Positions 36,103 through 44,231 of a stretch of DNA of 64,000 bases are shown in pieces. This stretch comes from Rhodothermales bacterium (lineage in GTDB: Bacteria; Bacteroidota; Rhodothermia; Rhodothermales; VXPQ01). The notes beneath the pieces were generated by a model that was not told where the DNA came from, ran no database searches, and was given only the letters and a program-made list of their open reading frames with translations. The stretch's first letter is position 1. Each line of letters starts with the position of its first letter. Both the position numbers and the translations under genes were made by a program. The DNA lies in contig JAJECT010000032.1 of the NCBI GenBank assembly GCA_022821845.1, positions 35,809 to 99,808 of the forward strand, read 5' to 3'.

Positions 36103-36311
36103 AAAGGCGCGAGGGGTTACGTAGGCGTCGAAACCGGGATGAACTCGCTCATCCGCCCGGCCCTCTACGGAGCCTGACACGAGATCGTGAACCTGTCCCG
36201 GCTGGACGAACCCTCGACGATCACCGCCGACGTGGTGGGGCCGATCTGCGAAACGGGGGACGCCCTGAGCTACGGACGCCGCCTGCGGAGGAGGTGGTTT
36301 TGAGGGGGTAG
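36103..36311 (+). pseudogene. Damaged duplicate of the lysA 3' end
   Basis: Bases 36103-36285 align without gaps to 32509-32691 of the aspartokinase/DAP decarboxylase gene, with 14 mismatches in 183 by hand count. One of these turns TGG into a TGA stop. A 91-bp deletion (corresponding to 32692-32782) then shifts the frame, and 36286-36311 matches the last codons up to the stop. The direct repeat therefore flanks a 3.3-kb block with the GHKL ATPase and the coiled-coil gene. Confidence 0.9.
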
Positions 36312-36349
36312 GGGAAGAGATTTATGCAATCATCCCGGATCACACATTC

Positions 36350-38635
36350 CTATGCCCAGCGTTGCTTGACATAGCTGACAAGGTCCGCACCATTGAGTAT
36401 CCGGGTTGAGTTGTTCACCCGAACGAAGAAGACCTCATCCCCCTTGGATATCTTGGCATAGATCGGTTTAGGGGATGGAGTGACGTGCAATAGGGCAACC
36501 TGAACGCCGTCAACAGTTTGCAACTGAATCTTCGCCATCGTTGAGGCGAGTAGTCCAAGCGAGCGTTCGATCACATTCGTGAGCGAGTTCACATACCCAT
36601 CCGCATCCAAGTTCTTCATATCCAGGTCCGGTTGTATCCCGAGGATATCGCCGTCATCTGCGATACCAACCGCGAGGGTGCCACCGCCAGCGTTGAGGAA
36701 GCCCGCTACGGTCTTGAGCACGGACTCCGTGATGACCTTCTCCGGTACGCCCGGCTTGTAGCTGTAGTATGCAGACAACTTGAATTCGACCCGTTCAGTT
36801 TCCATTTCGTCAAGAATATCCTCAACGGACCATTCGAGTACGCCAGCAAAAGGCGGTGGCATATCTTCCTCCTCGGGGAGTTCACCGGTTCGGAGCTTGT
36901 TGAACGCCGCTCGAACAACCCGCGCGATGCGCACACGCCTCTTCTGAAGGAACTCCCAATAGTCCATCTCCTCCCAACCCGGTGGCAGAGCGTGCCAGAA
37001 CTGAATCTGCTTCTTCTCTTGGGGCCCAAGGTCTGCGAAAAGGGGAGGGAAATAATCACGGGGTGGTAGGTCGCCGATCTTCGCGTTGTCAGGCCATTCA
37101 ACGAAGGCGTAGTTAGCGATCTGATTCCGATGCACCGTGCGGGCGATACCGATCCGAGTCAGGTACGCCTTCGGGAAAAGATGGTGGCGCTCGACAGCCG
37201 ATTTAGGAGCATGGGCCGATGGATCCAACAGTTCACCCAAATGAAGTGGCGAGAACAAGGGCCGCGCATTCAGCAGAACGAGGCTTGCGTGATACGCGAA
37301 CACCGTCGGACCATAGGCCGACGATGTCTCAAGCGAACTGGGGAGCTGGATGGTCCAGTAGTCCTCCGTAAGCGCCGTATCAATGATCCCGTTTAGCGTT
37401 GCCACAAACTCGTCACCGGACTTCGCCTCAGCGATCCGGCGAAGATCCTGCTCAACCCGGCTCTCGAAGTTGCCCGTGTATCGGCCCGTGAGCGAGGTCA
37501 TGAAGAACCATTGAGCGATCACTTCGCGGAGTGTCTTGCGGTCGATTTGATAGTCCCGATGTCCAATCAGATACATCAGATAGGAAAACATCAGGTTGTT
37601 CTGCGAACTGATCATCGCTTGGCTTCGGTAGCCGGCGCGGCGGACGGCCTTGAGAAACTCGTGCCAATTGGTCAGGGATAAGGTCTCTGCCTGAGCCTGC
37701 TCTAAAGTGGCAAACTGTTTCTCCCGGATTTCAGCCGATATCTCGCCGGTCTCCAAGTCTTTGCCCCGGAGCACCTGATAGACATATCGAAGACGACCAC
37801 GCCGGAGGGCAAGGCCCGCGACTACGCGCAGCATCTGGTCCGCCGAGGGGTCAATGAAGGGGTTTGCCGGAGACGGTCCCTGCGGCCGAAGTCTGGCGTT
37901 GCGGGCAAATGCCTCCAGTTGCTTGCGGCCCTCCTCCCACCACACCGACATCAGGGTGAGAATGAAGTCTGCCTGGTCAAGTCGCTCCCCCTTGCTATTG
38001 ATACGGACAAAAACGTCTGCGACCTGTTCTTCATCTAAGTTCGACCCTAGTTCCAAGACCTTGAAGGGATAATTGCGGAGATCGTAAAGCTGATCGATCG
38101 CCTCTTCAAGGTCGTCTGTCTGATGCTCGGTGAACTTACCCCTACTTGCCTCAAGGCGTTTAAGGAACTCGCGCACCCTCTTGGCTCGACCGCCGCCATC
38201 CCAAAGAATCGAGACATCGGGTATGAACTCAGGATCCTTCACCACCGCTGCATCGGCTACCTCGAACTTTCTGTCCCGCGGCCGGAACGCGATACGAATC
38301 CGTGAAGAAGTATAGTCTTCGCGGAGCACATCCTTACCCGTAAGTACGCTGTAGAGGCCGGTCAAACGCTGCTGACCGTCCACGATCATGAGACGCGGAG
38401 CGGCCTCGTGAGCATGCGTACCGATGCGGCGCGCACCTCTTTCGGCCCCGGTTGCCCAGAAAAGCAGATGGCCTACTGGAAAGCCACGGTACATCGAATC
38501 GAAGAGATCACGAACTTTGGCCGCCTTCCAGACGAAGGGTCGCTGAATATCCGGAAGTGCGATCTCGCCTCTGTCAATCTCTTCGAGCAGAGTGGACAGG
38601 CTGTACGAACTGTCCTTGAAGACGGTGATGGCCAT
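36350..38635 (-). CDS. DUF262 / HNH / AlbA_2 fusion, GmrSD-related
   Basis: A 761-residue three-part protein. The N-terminal DUF262 domain (about 10-240) has the ParB/GmrS-like motif IVDGQQRLTGLYSVL at 84-98 and DVFVRINSKGERL. Residues about 475-530 look like the HNH/DUF1524 nuclease of GmrD-type enzymes, with VERHHLFPKAYL (His484-His485) and QIANYAFV. The last 150 residues (from about 612) form a Schlafen-type AlbA_2 domain: ERVEFKLSAYY, TVAGFLNAGGGTLAVGIADD. DUF262-DUF1524 proteins act as modification-dependent restriction enzymes. The added AlbA_2 domain may bind nucleic acid. A defence role is likely by family. Confidence 0.78.
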   Translation of the reverse strand: MAITVFKDSSYSLSTLLEEIDRGEIALPDIQRPFVWKAAKVRDLFDSMYRGFPVGHLLFWATGAERGARRIGTHAHEAAPRLMIVDGQQRLTGLYSVLTGKDVLREDYTSSRIRIAFRPRDRKFEVADAAVVKDPEFIPDVSILWDGGGRAKRVREFLKRLEASRGKFTEHQTDDLEEAIDQLYDLRNYPFKVLELGSNLDEEQVADVFVRINSKGERLDQADFILTLMSVWWEEGRKQLEAFARNARLRPQGPSPANPFIDPSADQMLRVVAGLALRRGRLRYVYQVLRGKDLETGEISAEIREKQFATLEQAQAETLSLTNWHEFLKAVRRAGYRSQAMISSQNNLMFSYLMYLIGHRDYQIDRKTLREVIAQWFFMTSLTGRYTGNFESRVEQDLRRIAEAKSGDEFVATLNGIIDTALTEDYWTIQLPSSLETSSAYGPTVFAYHASLVLLNARPLFSPLHLGELLDPSAHAPKSAVERHHLFPKAYLTRIGIARTVHRNQIANYAFVEWPDNAKIGDLPPRDYFPPLFADLGPQEKKQIQFWHALPPGWEEMDYWEFLQKRRVRIARVVRAAFNKLRTGELPEEEDMPPPFAGVLEWSVEDILDEMETERVEFKLSAYYSYKPGVPEKVITESVLKTVAGFLNAGGGTLAVGIADDGDILGIQPDLDMKNLDADGYVNSLTNVIERSLGLLASTMAKIQLQTVDGVQVALLHVTPSPKPIYAKISKGDEVFFVRVNNSTRILNGADLVSYVKQRWA

Positions 38636-38702
38636 GTGGAGTTGGGCAGTGATCAGAAAATGTCAAGGGTGTTCGAGGGTATCCAGTCAACTGTGTAAAC
38701 AA

Positions 38703-39755
38703 TCACGCCGCCACTTCCCGCATCCACCCTTTCCGGGCAAGCATATCCGCCGCAATGCCAATCTGGCGGGGAGTGAACTGCCGTTTCGCATCGTTCCAGT
38801 CGTACACCCGATTTACCAAGTCCTGCCTGCTCTTGATGGATTCGTCGCGGTCAACCAGCCAGTGAACCGTGGCGAGCAATTCAAGGCCGAACGAGGATTC
38901 GAACCCCTCGACCAGGTCGGCCACCTTTGCGAAACGCTGATGCGATTCAGGATGTCTATCGAGAAATGCCAGTGCTTCTTCTGCAACGCCCGGCAGCAAA
39001 TTCAAGGTCTTGTCGGGTTGATCGCCGTCATCGACATAACCGGATATCATATGCCCCTCCATCGCCCTCAGGACATGCCGCAAATTTTCGGCGTATGGCC
39101 CATGATGCGCCGCCCGAAACGCAAGGCGAAGCGGTTCCCCGGCATACTGCATGAAATACATCAATTTATGGACTTCGAGCAGCGTTACGAACGGGTCCAG
39201 GAATCCGCCGAGATAGCGATGCATCAATCCGACCAGCGCCGCCCGCCCGGGGGTCATTCGGAGCGGCTTGCTTGAACGGTTGGGCCTCGCATCTTCAAAT
39301 TTGGAGTTAGGCTCGAATACAGTGACCTTCACATGATGGCATTGCCCCAACGCTCTCTCAATTCGCAACCGAACATCGGACCAGTCCAACTTGCCTAACC
39401 CACTTCCCAGAGGAGGAATAGCTATGGATCGGATATTGCGTTCATGGATTTCACGAGCCAGATCGGCGAGACCTGCCTCAATATCCTCTATCCGGCTCCT
39501 GGCGCGCCAGTGACGCTTGGTGGGAAAGTTGATGATATAACGCGGGTGCGTCAGTTGGCCCGTCTCGAAGGTAAACATACGGCCAGGGCGCACTTCCTCC
39601 CGCTTGCAGGCAGAGGCATAGGCCTTGAAATTGTCCGGGTAGGCCTTCTTGTACTGAAGGGCTATGCCACGCCCCATGACCCCAACACAGTTAACCGTGT
39701 TGACCAAGGCCTCCGCGTCTTCGGCGAGGATGTTTCCCGTCTTGAAATCGATCAT
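38703..39755 (-). CDS. darG: DarG-like macrodomain antitoxin
   Basis: A 350-residue protein with an N-terminal macrodomain (residues 1-150): TGNILAEDAEALVNTVNCVG, VMGRGIALQYKKAYPDNF and IAIPPLGSGLGKLDW, the loops that bind ADP-ribose. The C-terminal half (from about 175) is the DarG toxin-binding domain, with YFMQYAGEPLRLAFRAAHHGPYAENLRHVL. DarG removes ADP-ribose from thymidines modified by DarT and also blocks DarT directly. The ATG at 39755 has a strong GAGGAGG ribosome site. It follows darT by 16 nt, the usual order. Confidence 0.92.
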   Translation of the reverse strand: MIDFKTGNILAEDAEALVNTVNCVGVMGRGIALQYKKAYPDNFKAYASACKREEVRPGRMFTFETGQLTHPRYIINFPTKRHWRARSRIEDIEAGLADLAREIHERNIRSIAIPPLGSGLGKLDWSDVRLRIERALGQCHHVKVTVFEPNSKFEDARPNRSSKPLRMTPGRAALVGLMHRYLGGFLDPFVTLLEVHKLMYFMQYAGEPLRLAFRAAHHGPYAENLRHVLRAMEGHMISGYVDDGDQPDKTLNLLPGVAEEALAFLDRHPESHQRFAKVADLVEGFESSFGLELLATVHWLVDRDESIKSRQDLVNRVYDWNDAKRQFTPRQIGIAADMLARKGWMREVAA

Positions 39756-39771
39756 GGTAGCCTCCTCTTGG

Positions 39772-40410
39772 TTAATAATACCAAACCCTCTTGACTTCTG
39801 CAAGCGGTTTGTCTGCGCATGACCGCATAGCCTCCACGACCTGCTGACGCTCCTTTTCGGAATAGACCCCTACCCGCTCTATGAGCGTCCAGGGAAACGA
39901 CCCTTCCACCAAAAACTCCGCCTGCTTTCTCTCCTTGCACCCTTGCCAATCTTTGGCTTTGACGGCACACCAGTCGATTTTGTCCAGTTTCTTCAGATCG
40001 CAATAATCTTCAAAAATATAGGCCCCGGCATTCGACAAAGTAAAAGCCCAGCGTTTGCCCTGCTGTTCTGCCCAGGCAACCGTTTTGCGCAGATCGGCTT
40101 CAAGATGCAAAATGGGCTCTTGCCCAGCGCGATAAGACACCTGGTTCCCCTGGTAGAGCAGATAAAGCATTACGGAGCGCGGGCAGAAATAGAATGGAAC
40201 GCAATCGCCAACACAGAGACCATCGTGGCTGCTCAGTGTAAGTCTGCGTCGCCGTCGCTTGACCTCATCCATACCAATAACCGTACCAGCGGGCGCCCGC
40301 TGCGCCATCGCCGCATCGCACCAGAGGCACTCGTCATCAATGATCCGCTTCAGCCGATCAATGTGGACAATGTGGTATATTTTCGGATTTTCCGGAACGG
40401 GCAAGGTCAT
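39772..40410 (-). CDS. darT: DarT-like DNA ADP-ribosyltransferase toxin
   Basis: A 212-residue DarT toxin, which transfers ADP-ribose from NAD+ to thymidine in single-stranded DNA. Features: YHIVHIDRLKRIIDD at the N-terminus (NAD-site His), the loop GTVIGMDEVKRRRR, FYFCPRSVMLYLLY, and the putative catalytic Glu165 in RKQAEFLVEGSFPW. The length is typical of the family and no disruption is seen. darT-darG systems act as toxin-antitoxin and phage-defence modules. It lies downstream of a PIN toxin pair on the same strand, 87 nt away. Confidence 0.92.
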   Translation of the reverse strand: MTLPVPENPKIYHIVHIDRLKRIIDDECLWCDAAMAQRAPAGTVIGMDEVKRRRRRLTLSSHDGLCVGDCVPFYFCPRSVMLYLLYQGNQVSYRAGQEPILHLEADLRKTVAWAEQQGKRWAFTLSNAGAYIFEDYCDLKKLDKIDWCAVKAKDWQGCKERKQAEFLVEGSFPWTLIERVGVYSEKERQQVVEAMRSCADKPLAEVKRVWYY

Positions 40411-40497
40411 GAATCCTGATCATGGGCTGCCGGGCCATTACCCGCGCAATAAGAAATAGACACCGCGCCTACTCCATATGTATCTCCTCCACCCCCC

Positions 40498-40860
40498 TTA
40501 CCCCGCCAGCGGAACCATCTTCGAACGCCGAATGGCGCAATCCCGGGTGAGCAGCGGAACGCCATGCACCACGCTGGCGGCGGCAATGAGTCGATCCGCC
40601 GTATCGCCCCCGAAATCGAGCCGGGTGGAAACGCGGGCCGTCTCAAGGTCTATCGGCCACACATGCAGGCGGTTCAGCGCGCGGACCACGTCGCCGTCGT
40701 CCAGGTTCATGGTTATGCGTCCAAGTTGAACGAGTTTCGCCAGTTCCCACAATACGACGGCGGAAACAGACCATCTGTTCTGTGACAGAAGCGCCTCTTC
40801 GGACGGCCGCAACATGCCGCCAAGCGCAAAAACAAGGATGTGGGTATCGAGATTAAGCAT
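40498..40860 (-). CDS. vapC: PIN-domain (VapC-like) toxin
   Basis: A 120-residue PIN-domain ribonuclease. The acidic metal-site residues are Asp5 (MLNLDTHIL), Glu39 (VVLWELAKL) and the Asp residues of GGDTADRLIAAASVVHGVPLLTRD near the C-terminus. VapC toxins cleave specific RNAs. The upstream antitoxin gene overlaps it by 8 nt, so they are co-translated. The gene appears intact. Confidence 0.88.
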   Translation of the reverse strand: MLNLDTHILVFALGGMLRPSEEALLSQNRWSVSAVVLWELAKLVQLGRITMNLDDGDVVRALNRLHVWPIDLETARVSTRLDFGGDTADRLIAAASVVHGVPLLTRDCAIRRSKMVPLAG

Positions 40861-41071
40861 CGGCCCCCCAGCGAACGCCGGTCGAAAAAATGTCCCCGCA
40901 GACCTTGATTTCGTCTTTCAGCGCGCCGATCAGGCCGGCATACTCCCGGTCATAAGACACGACGCGGGCAACCGGCTTGCCGTGCTTGGTGACGACCAGT
41001 CCCTCCGGGTCCAGTTCGTCCAGCAACGCAAGGCACTGCTCCTTGAATTTGGCGGCTCCTATCGTTTGCAT
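40853..41071 (-). CDS. Phd/YefM-family antitoxin
   Basis: A 72-residue antitoxin. The N-terminal part (MQTIGAAKFKEQCLALLDEL, VVTKHGKPVARVV) is the Phd/YefM DNA-binding fold, and the tail should bind the PIN toxin. It is immediately upstream of and overlaps the toxin gene. A palindromic operator lies 22-36 nt before the start. Confidence 0.85.
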   Translation of the reverse strand: MQTIGAAKFKEQCLALLDELDPEGLVVTKHGKPVARVVSYDREYAGLIGALKDEIKVCGDIFSTGVRWGADA

Positions 41072-41092
41072 GGCGGTTTTGCAGTTATTATG

Positions 41093-41107
41093 GACATAAT
41101 TTATGTC
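41093..41107. promoter_or_regulatory. Palindromic operator of the PIN toxin pair
   Basis: GACATAATTTATGTC is a perfect 7-bp inverted repeat with a 1-nt centre, about 22 nt upstream of the antitoxin start on the minus strand. Adjacent TATAATATGTC repeats part of the half-site. Autoregulation by the antitoxin-toxin complex is expected. Confidence 0.55.
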
Positions 41108-41210
41108 TGGTCATATAATATGTCTATTTTATAGCCATGTTCCCGAATCTCTTGCAAACACAACCTACCCCTGGCAAATACCCCTCGCGCCGCCACTTCC
41201 CGCATCCGCT

Positions 41211-41516
41211 TCACGCCGGTTCGTATCGCCGGACCTCAATCTCGGCTGCCCGGGCCCGCATCTGCGCCGCATCGTACCAGGCCTGCATCCGCAGCAACAA
41301 ATCCATGGGGATAGCAAAGGCCTTCTCAATGCGCAGCGCCATCTCCGCCGATAATGCGGCATGGCCATTCAGCACATTCGAAAGGGTGGCGCGACGAACC
41401 CCCAGAATCTCCGCGGCCCTGGTCACGCTCAGGCCCAACGCCTCCAGTATCTCCGTGCGAACAAAGTCGCCCGGATGCGAAGGGGTCATGTTCACTTTGA
41501 CGCCATGCGTATTCAT
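41211..41516 (-). CDS. higA: HigA-family antitoxin
   Basis: A 101-residue helix-turn-helix antitoxin from the ATG at 41516. HigA/VapI features: SHPGDFVRTEILEALGLSVT, then RAAEILGVRRATLSNVLNG (the HTH) and ALSAEMALRIEKAFAIPMDL. It shares one base with the end of the HigB gene (TGATG), so translation is coupled. It should neutralise HigB and repress the operon at the upstream operator. Confidence 0.92.
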   Translation of the reverse strand: MNTHGVKVNMTPSHPGDFVRTEILEALGLSVTRAAEILGVRRATLSNVLNGHAALSAEMALRIEKAFAIPMDLLLRMQAWYDAAQMRARAAEIEVRRYEPA

Positions 41517-41806
41517 CAGTGGTAATCCTCCAGGTTTAAACGGTCGATGCAACCGTCATTTTCTTCAAACGTGATCCGCCAATTGCCGGATACCGAAACG
41601 CTCCATTCGTTACGCCGCTTCCCCAAGAGCCGATGAATACACCAACCAAACGGAGCGGCGGCAATAAACTCGTCCATGCCCTCCGCCAGTATCAGCGCGG
41701 TCAGTGTCTTGCGTATTCTGTCAACCAGATCACGCCTCAGCAACCGGGGGTCGTCACGTTCAATCAACCTCCGCAGGCCCCGGTGACGAATGGAGCGAAT
41801 GATCAT
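41516..41806 (-). CDS. higB: HigB-family toxin
   Basis: A 96-residue RelE-superfamily toxin of the HigB type, an mRNA endonuclease acting on the ribosome. It starts MIIRSIRHRGLRRLIERDD and has the family C-terminal segment WSVSVSGNWRITFEENDG and NLEDYH. In this family the toxin gene comes before the antitoxin, as here. The gene appears complete. Confidence 0.92.
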   Translation of the reverse strand: MIIRSIRHRGLRRLIERDDPRLLRRDLVDRIRKTLTALILAEGMDEFIAAAPFGWCIHRLLGKRRNEWSVSVSGNWRITFEENDGCIDRLNLEDYH

Positions 41807-41807
41807 A

Positions 41808-41833
41808 CCGTAGAATGTACGGCTTTACCGTAC
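41808..41833. promoter_or_regulatory. Operator of the higBA operon
   Basis: Overlapping inverted repeats immediately before the higB start: CCGTA-N5-TACGG (41808-41822) and GTACGG-N5-CCGTAC (41817-41833), giving three CCGTA half-sites. Binding of HigA here would cover the start region. Confidence 0.55.
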
Positions 41834-42012
41834 AATATGCAATATCCATGGACGAACTCCCTTCTGGTCAGCAAGTCGCCATGAACGACAGCGCAGACGG
41901 GTTATGCGTGACTATCCTTGCTTTTTCCTTCCAGCGCCGCATTTGCCGCCGATAACACAACAATACGCCTCGCATACCCCCATAGACAACCGCCAATCCA
42001 AAACATAACCCC

Positions 42013-43206
42013 CTACCCCAAAACCTCCAACCCCCCCGCATTCGCCAGCGCCGCCAGGAGTTTCAGAAAATCCTTGTCCTCCAGCCTCCGCCCGAGCGTT
42101 TCCGCATCCAGCGCCTCCCGGCCCGCAATCAGCGGCGCGGCATACGCCAGTTCCGACCCCAGCGGATACGCCTCGCCATGGGCAAACAGCGTGGCCCGCC
42201 CGTCTCGCTCCGCAATGAACGCAAAGCGGTTCGGCGCCATCCGCGCCAGTTCGCCGCCCGCCCGAAGCGCTTCGGCAAGCCCCTCCCCGGTCCATTCCTG
42301 TTCGGGCGCAGGCAACGCCTCGCCGCGCCTGGATTCGGTAACGAGCGCGCCGAAGGCTTCCGCAAGGACGGGGACCGTCAGCGAATCCCATACCAAACGG
42401 TACAACTGGTCCAGCACATCTTCCCCGATGCGGCCCGGATGATCGGGCACCGACGCTTCGGACCCGGACAAACTCCCCAGCGGATCGGCGGCGACGAGCG
42501 CCCGCCGCAACGCCGCGTCAAGGAATTCTGCATGGCTCGGCGCGCGAAATCCGACCGAAAACGTCATACACGGACCCAGCGCAATGCCGTGATGCGCCAC
42601 GCGGGGCGGAAGATACAGCATGTCCCCCTCCTCCAGCGCAAGCGTCTCGTCCGGCTCGAAATCCGCCAGCATATCCACATCGATATCCGGCACGGACACG
42701 TCCTCTTCGGCGGACAGCGGCCGGGACCCGATCCGCCATTCGCGCCGCCCCAGCGCCTGAATCAGAAACACGTCATAGCGGTCCACGTGCGCCCCCACGT
42801 TCCCGCCGTCCGGCGCGTAACTCGCCATAATGTCGTCGAACCGCCACGACGGCGCAAACCGAAAACGCTCGAACAAGGCCGCCGCCTCGGGAACCCAGCG
42901 ATCCACCTCCTGCACCAGCAAACTCCAGTGCGTTTCGGGAAGATTCGCAAAATCCTCCTCCGCGAACGGGCCATGGCGAAGTTCCCAGGGATAGTCCCCG
43001 CCACGCTCCAGAACGAGCCGCGAAACAGCCTCTTCCTCCATCGCCAGGCCCGCCAGTTCCTCCGGCGTAAGGGGAGATTCGAAATTCGGAAACGCGTTCC
43101 GAACGAGGAGCGGCTTCTTCCGCCACCAGTCGCGCAGAAACGTATCGACCGGCATGCCTCCCGGCAAGCATTCGGGCAGATCGGGTAAATTACTGGACGG
43201 CGACAT
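42013..43206 (-). CDS. roxA: JmjC/cupin-type 2-oxoglutarate oxygenase, RoxA-like
   Basis: A 397-residue protein of the YcfD/RoxA group, which hydroxylates an arginine in ribosomal protein L16. The Fe(II) ligands appear as His140 and Asp142 in VGAHVDRYDVFLIQ, with the second His in PRVAHHGIAL. A substrate-recognition motif near the start is FLRDWWRKKPLLVRNAFP. The C-terminal region is a dimerisation/winged-helix part. Family-level assignment is firm; the exact target is by similarity. It is downstream of a small zinc-ribbon gene on the same strand. Confidence 0.85.
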   Translation of the reverse strand: MSPSSNLPDLPECLPGGMPVDTFLRDWWRKKPLLVRNAFPNFESPLTPEELAGLAMEEEAVSRLVLERGGDYPWELRHGPFAEEDFANLPETHWSLLVQEVDRWVPEAAALFERFRFAPSWRFDDIMASYAPDGGNVGAHVDRYDVFLIQALGRREWRIGSRPLSAEEDVSVPDIDVDMLADFEPDETLALEEGDMLYLPPRVAHHGIALGPCMTFSVGFRAPSHAEFLDAALRRALVAADPLGSLSGSEASVPDHPGRIGEDVLDQLYRLVWDSLTVPVLAEAFGALVTESRRGEALPAPEQEWTGEGLAEALRAGGELARMAPNRFAFIAERDGRATLFAHGEAYPLGSELAYAAPLIAGREALDAETLGRRLEDKDFLKLLAALANAGGLEVLG

Positions 43207-43236
43207 GGTGGCGCGCAGGATTGTTCAGGAAAAAAT

Positions 43237-43425
43237 TCAGCGAAAGATAAGCCGCGCAAGCTCGAAGAGCGGCCAGAGCATCAACAGGGCGAAAACGACC
43301 GCCGCCGCCTTGATCGAAGCAGCGGTCCGGGGCAGGTCGTACCCGCAATACGGACACACGTCCGCCTCCGCGTCAATGGGCAGCGCGCAGGAAGGACATT
43401 CCCTATTCGCAGAACGCTCGAACAT
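43237..43425 (-). CDS. Small zinc-ribbon membrane protein
   Basis: A 62-residue protein with two Cys pairs (CPSC at 10-13, CPYC at 24-27) forming a zinc ribbon, followed by one hydrophobic helix (AAAVVFALLMLWPLFELARL). This is a common arrangement in small membrane-anchored proteins of unknown function. It lies 30 nt before the RoxA-like gene and may share its transcript. Confidence 0.68.
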   Translation of the reverse strand: MFERSANRECPSCALPIDAEADVCPYCGYDLPRTAASIKAAAVVFALLMLWPLFELARLIFR

Positions 43426-43486
43426 GAAACCGGATCGCTGTTTTGTTCTTTAAGGATACTCTCCAAACACACCGTAACGCGACCCC

Positions 43487-44221
43487 ATGCGGATGCATAT
43501 TTCCCGAACAGGCGCCGGGTTGCGCGCGCTCGCGCTGTGCCTGCTGGCGCATCTCGCCCTGGAGCGGCATGCGAACGGACAGGCCGTAAATATACAAGCG
43601 CAGGAGCAAGCCGCCATATCGAACCCCGGCCTCCTGCGCATCGCCGCCGTAAAATACAACGGAGGAGGGGACTGGTACCAGGCCAGTACGCCCCTGCCCA
43701 ATTTTCTGCAATACGTCCGCCGCCACACGCTCCTGCAGGTCGACGCCCGCCCGGACGCGGTCGAACTTTCCAGCGACAGGATATTCGGGTTTCCGTTCCT
43801 GTTCCTGTCCGGCCATGGCAACATCGTATTGTCGGACGACGAAGCGGCGCGGCTCCGGCGCTATTTGCAAAACGGAGGATTTCTGTACGTGGATGACGAC
43901 TACGGACTCGACGAATACATCCGCCGGGAGATGAAAAAAGTCTTTCCCGAGAAATCCTTCGTGGAAATCCCGTTCGACCATGAAATTTACCGCGCCCATT
44001 ACCTGTTTCCGAACGGGCTTCCGAAAATTCACGAACACGACAACGCGCCGCCGAGGGGGTACGGCCTCTTTCACGAAGGGCGCCTCGTCGCGTTCTACAC
44101 CTACGAAACGAACATCAGCGACGGGTGGGAATCCCCGCAAGTGCATAACGATTCTCCCGAAACGCGCGAAACCGCGTTCCGCATGGGGACCAACATTCTC
44201 GTCTACGCTATGACCAATTAA
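43487..44221 (+). CDS. DUF4159 protein, exported
   Basis: A 244-residue protein with an N-terminal signal peptide (about 1-32, [20 protein letters not shown]). The DUF4159 domain follows, with [37 protein letters not shown] and [18 protein letters not shown]. The fold is related to class I glutamine-amidotransferase-like domains, but no function is known. It is the first of a run of ten plus-strand genes; glyA begins 10 nt downstream. Confidence 0.85.
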   Translation: MRMHISRTGAGLRALALCLLAHLALERHANGQAVNIQAQEQAAISNPGLLRIAAVKYNGGGDWYQASTPLPNFLQYVRRHTLLQVDARPDAVELSSDRIFGFPFLFLSGHGNIVLSDDEAARLRRYLQNGGFLYVDDDYGLDEYIRREMKKVFPEKSFVEIPFDHEIYRAHYLFPNGLPKIHEHDNAPPRGYGLFHEGRLVAFYTYETNISDGWESPQVHNDSPETRETAFRMGTNILVYAMTN

Positions 44222-44231
44222 CCGCAACGCC

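Noticed and set aside
36057..36311. An 84-codon open frame ending EEVVLRG
   Set aside because: It is read out of the frameshifted lysA duplicate and is not a separate gene.
43452..43465. TTAAGGATACTCT shared with 60422-60434
   Set aside because: The 13-base match is not extended on either side at 43.4 kb, so it is not treated as a copy of the inverted-repeat element.
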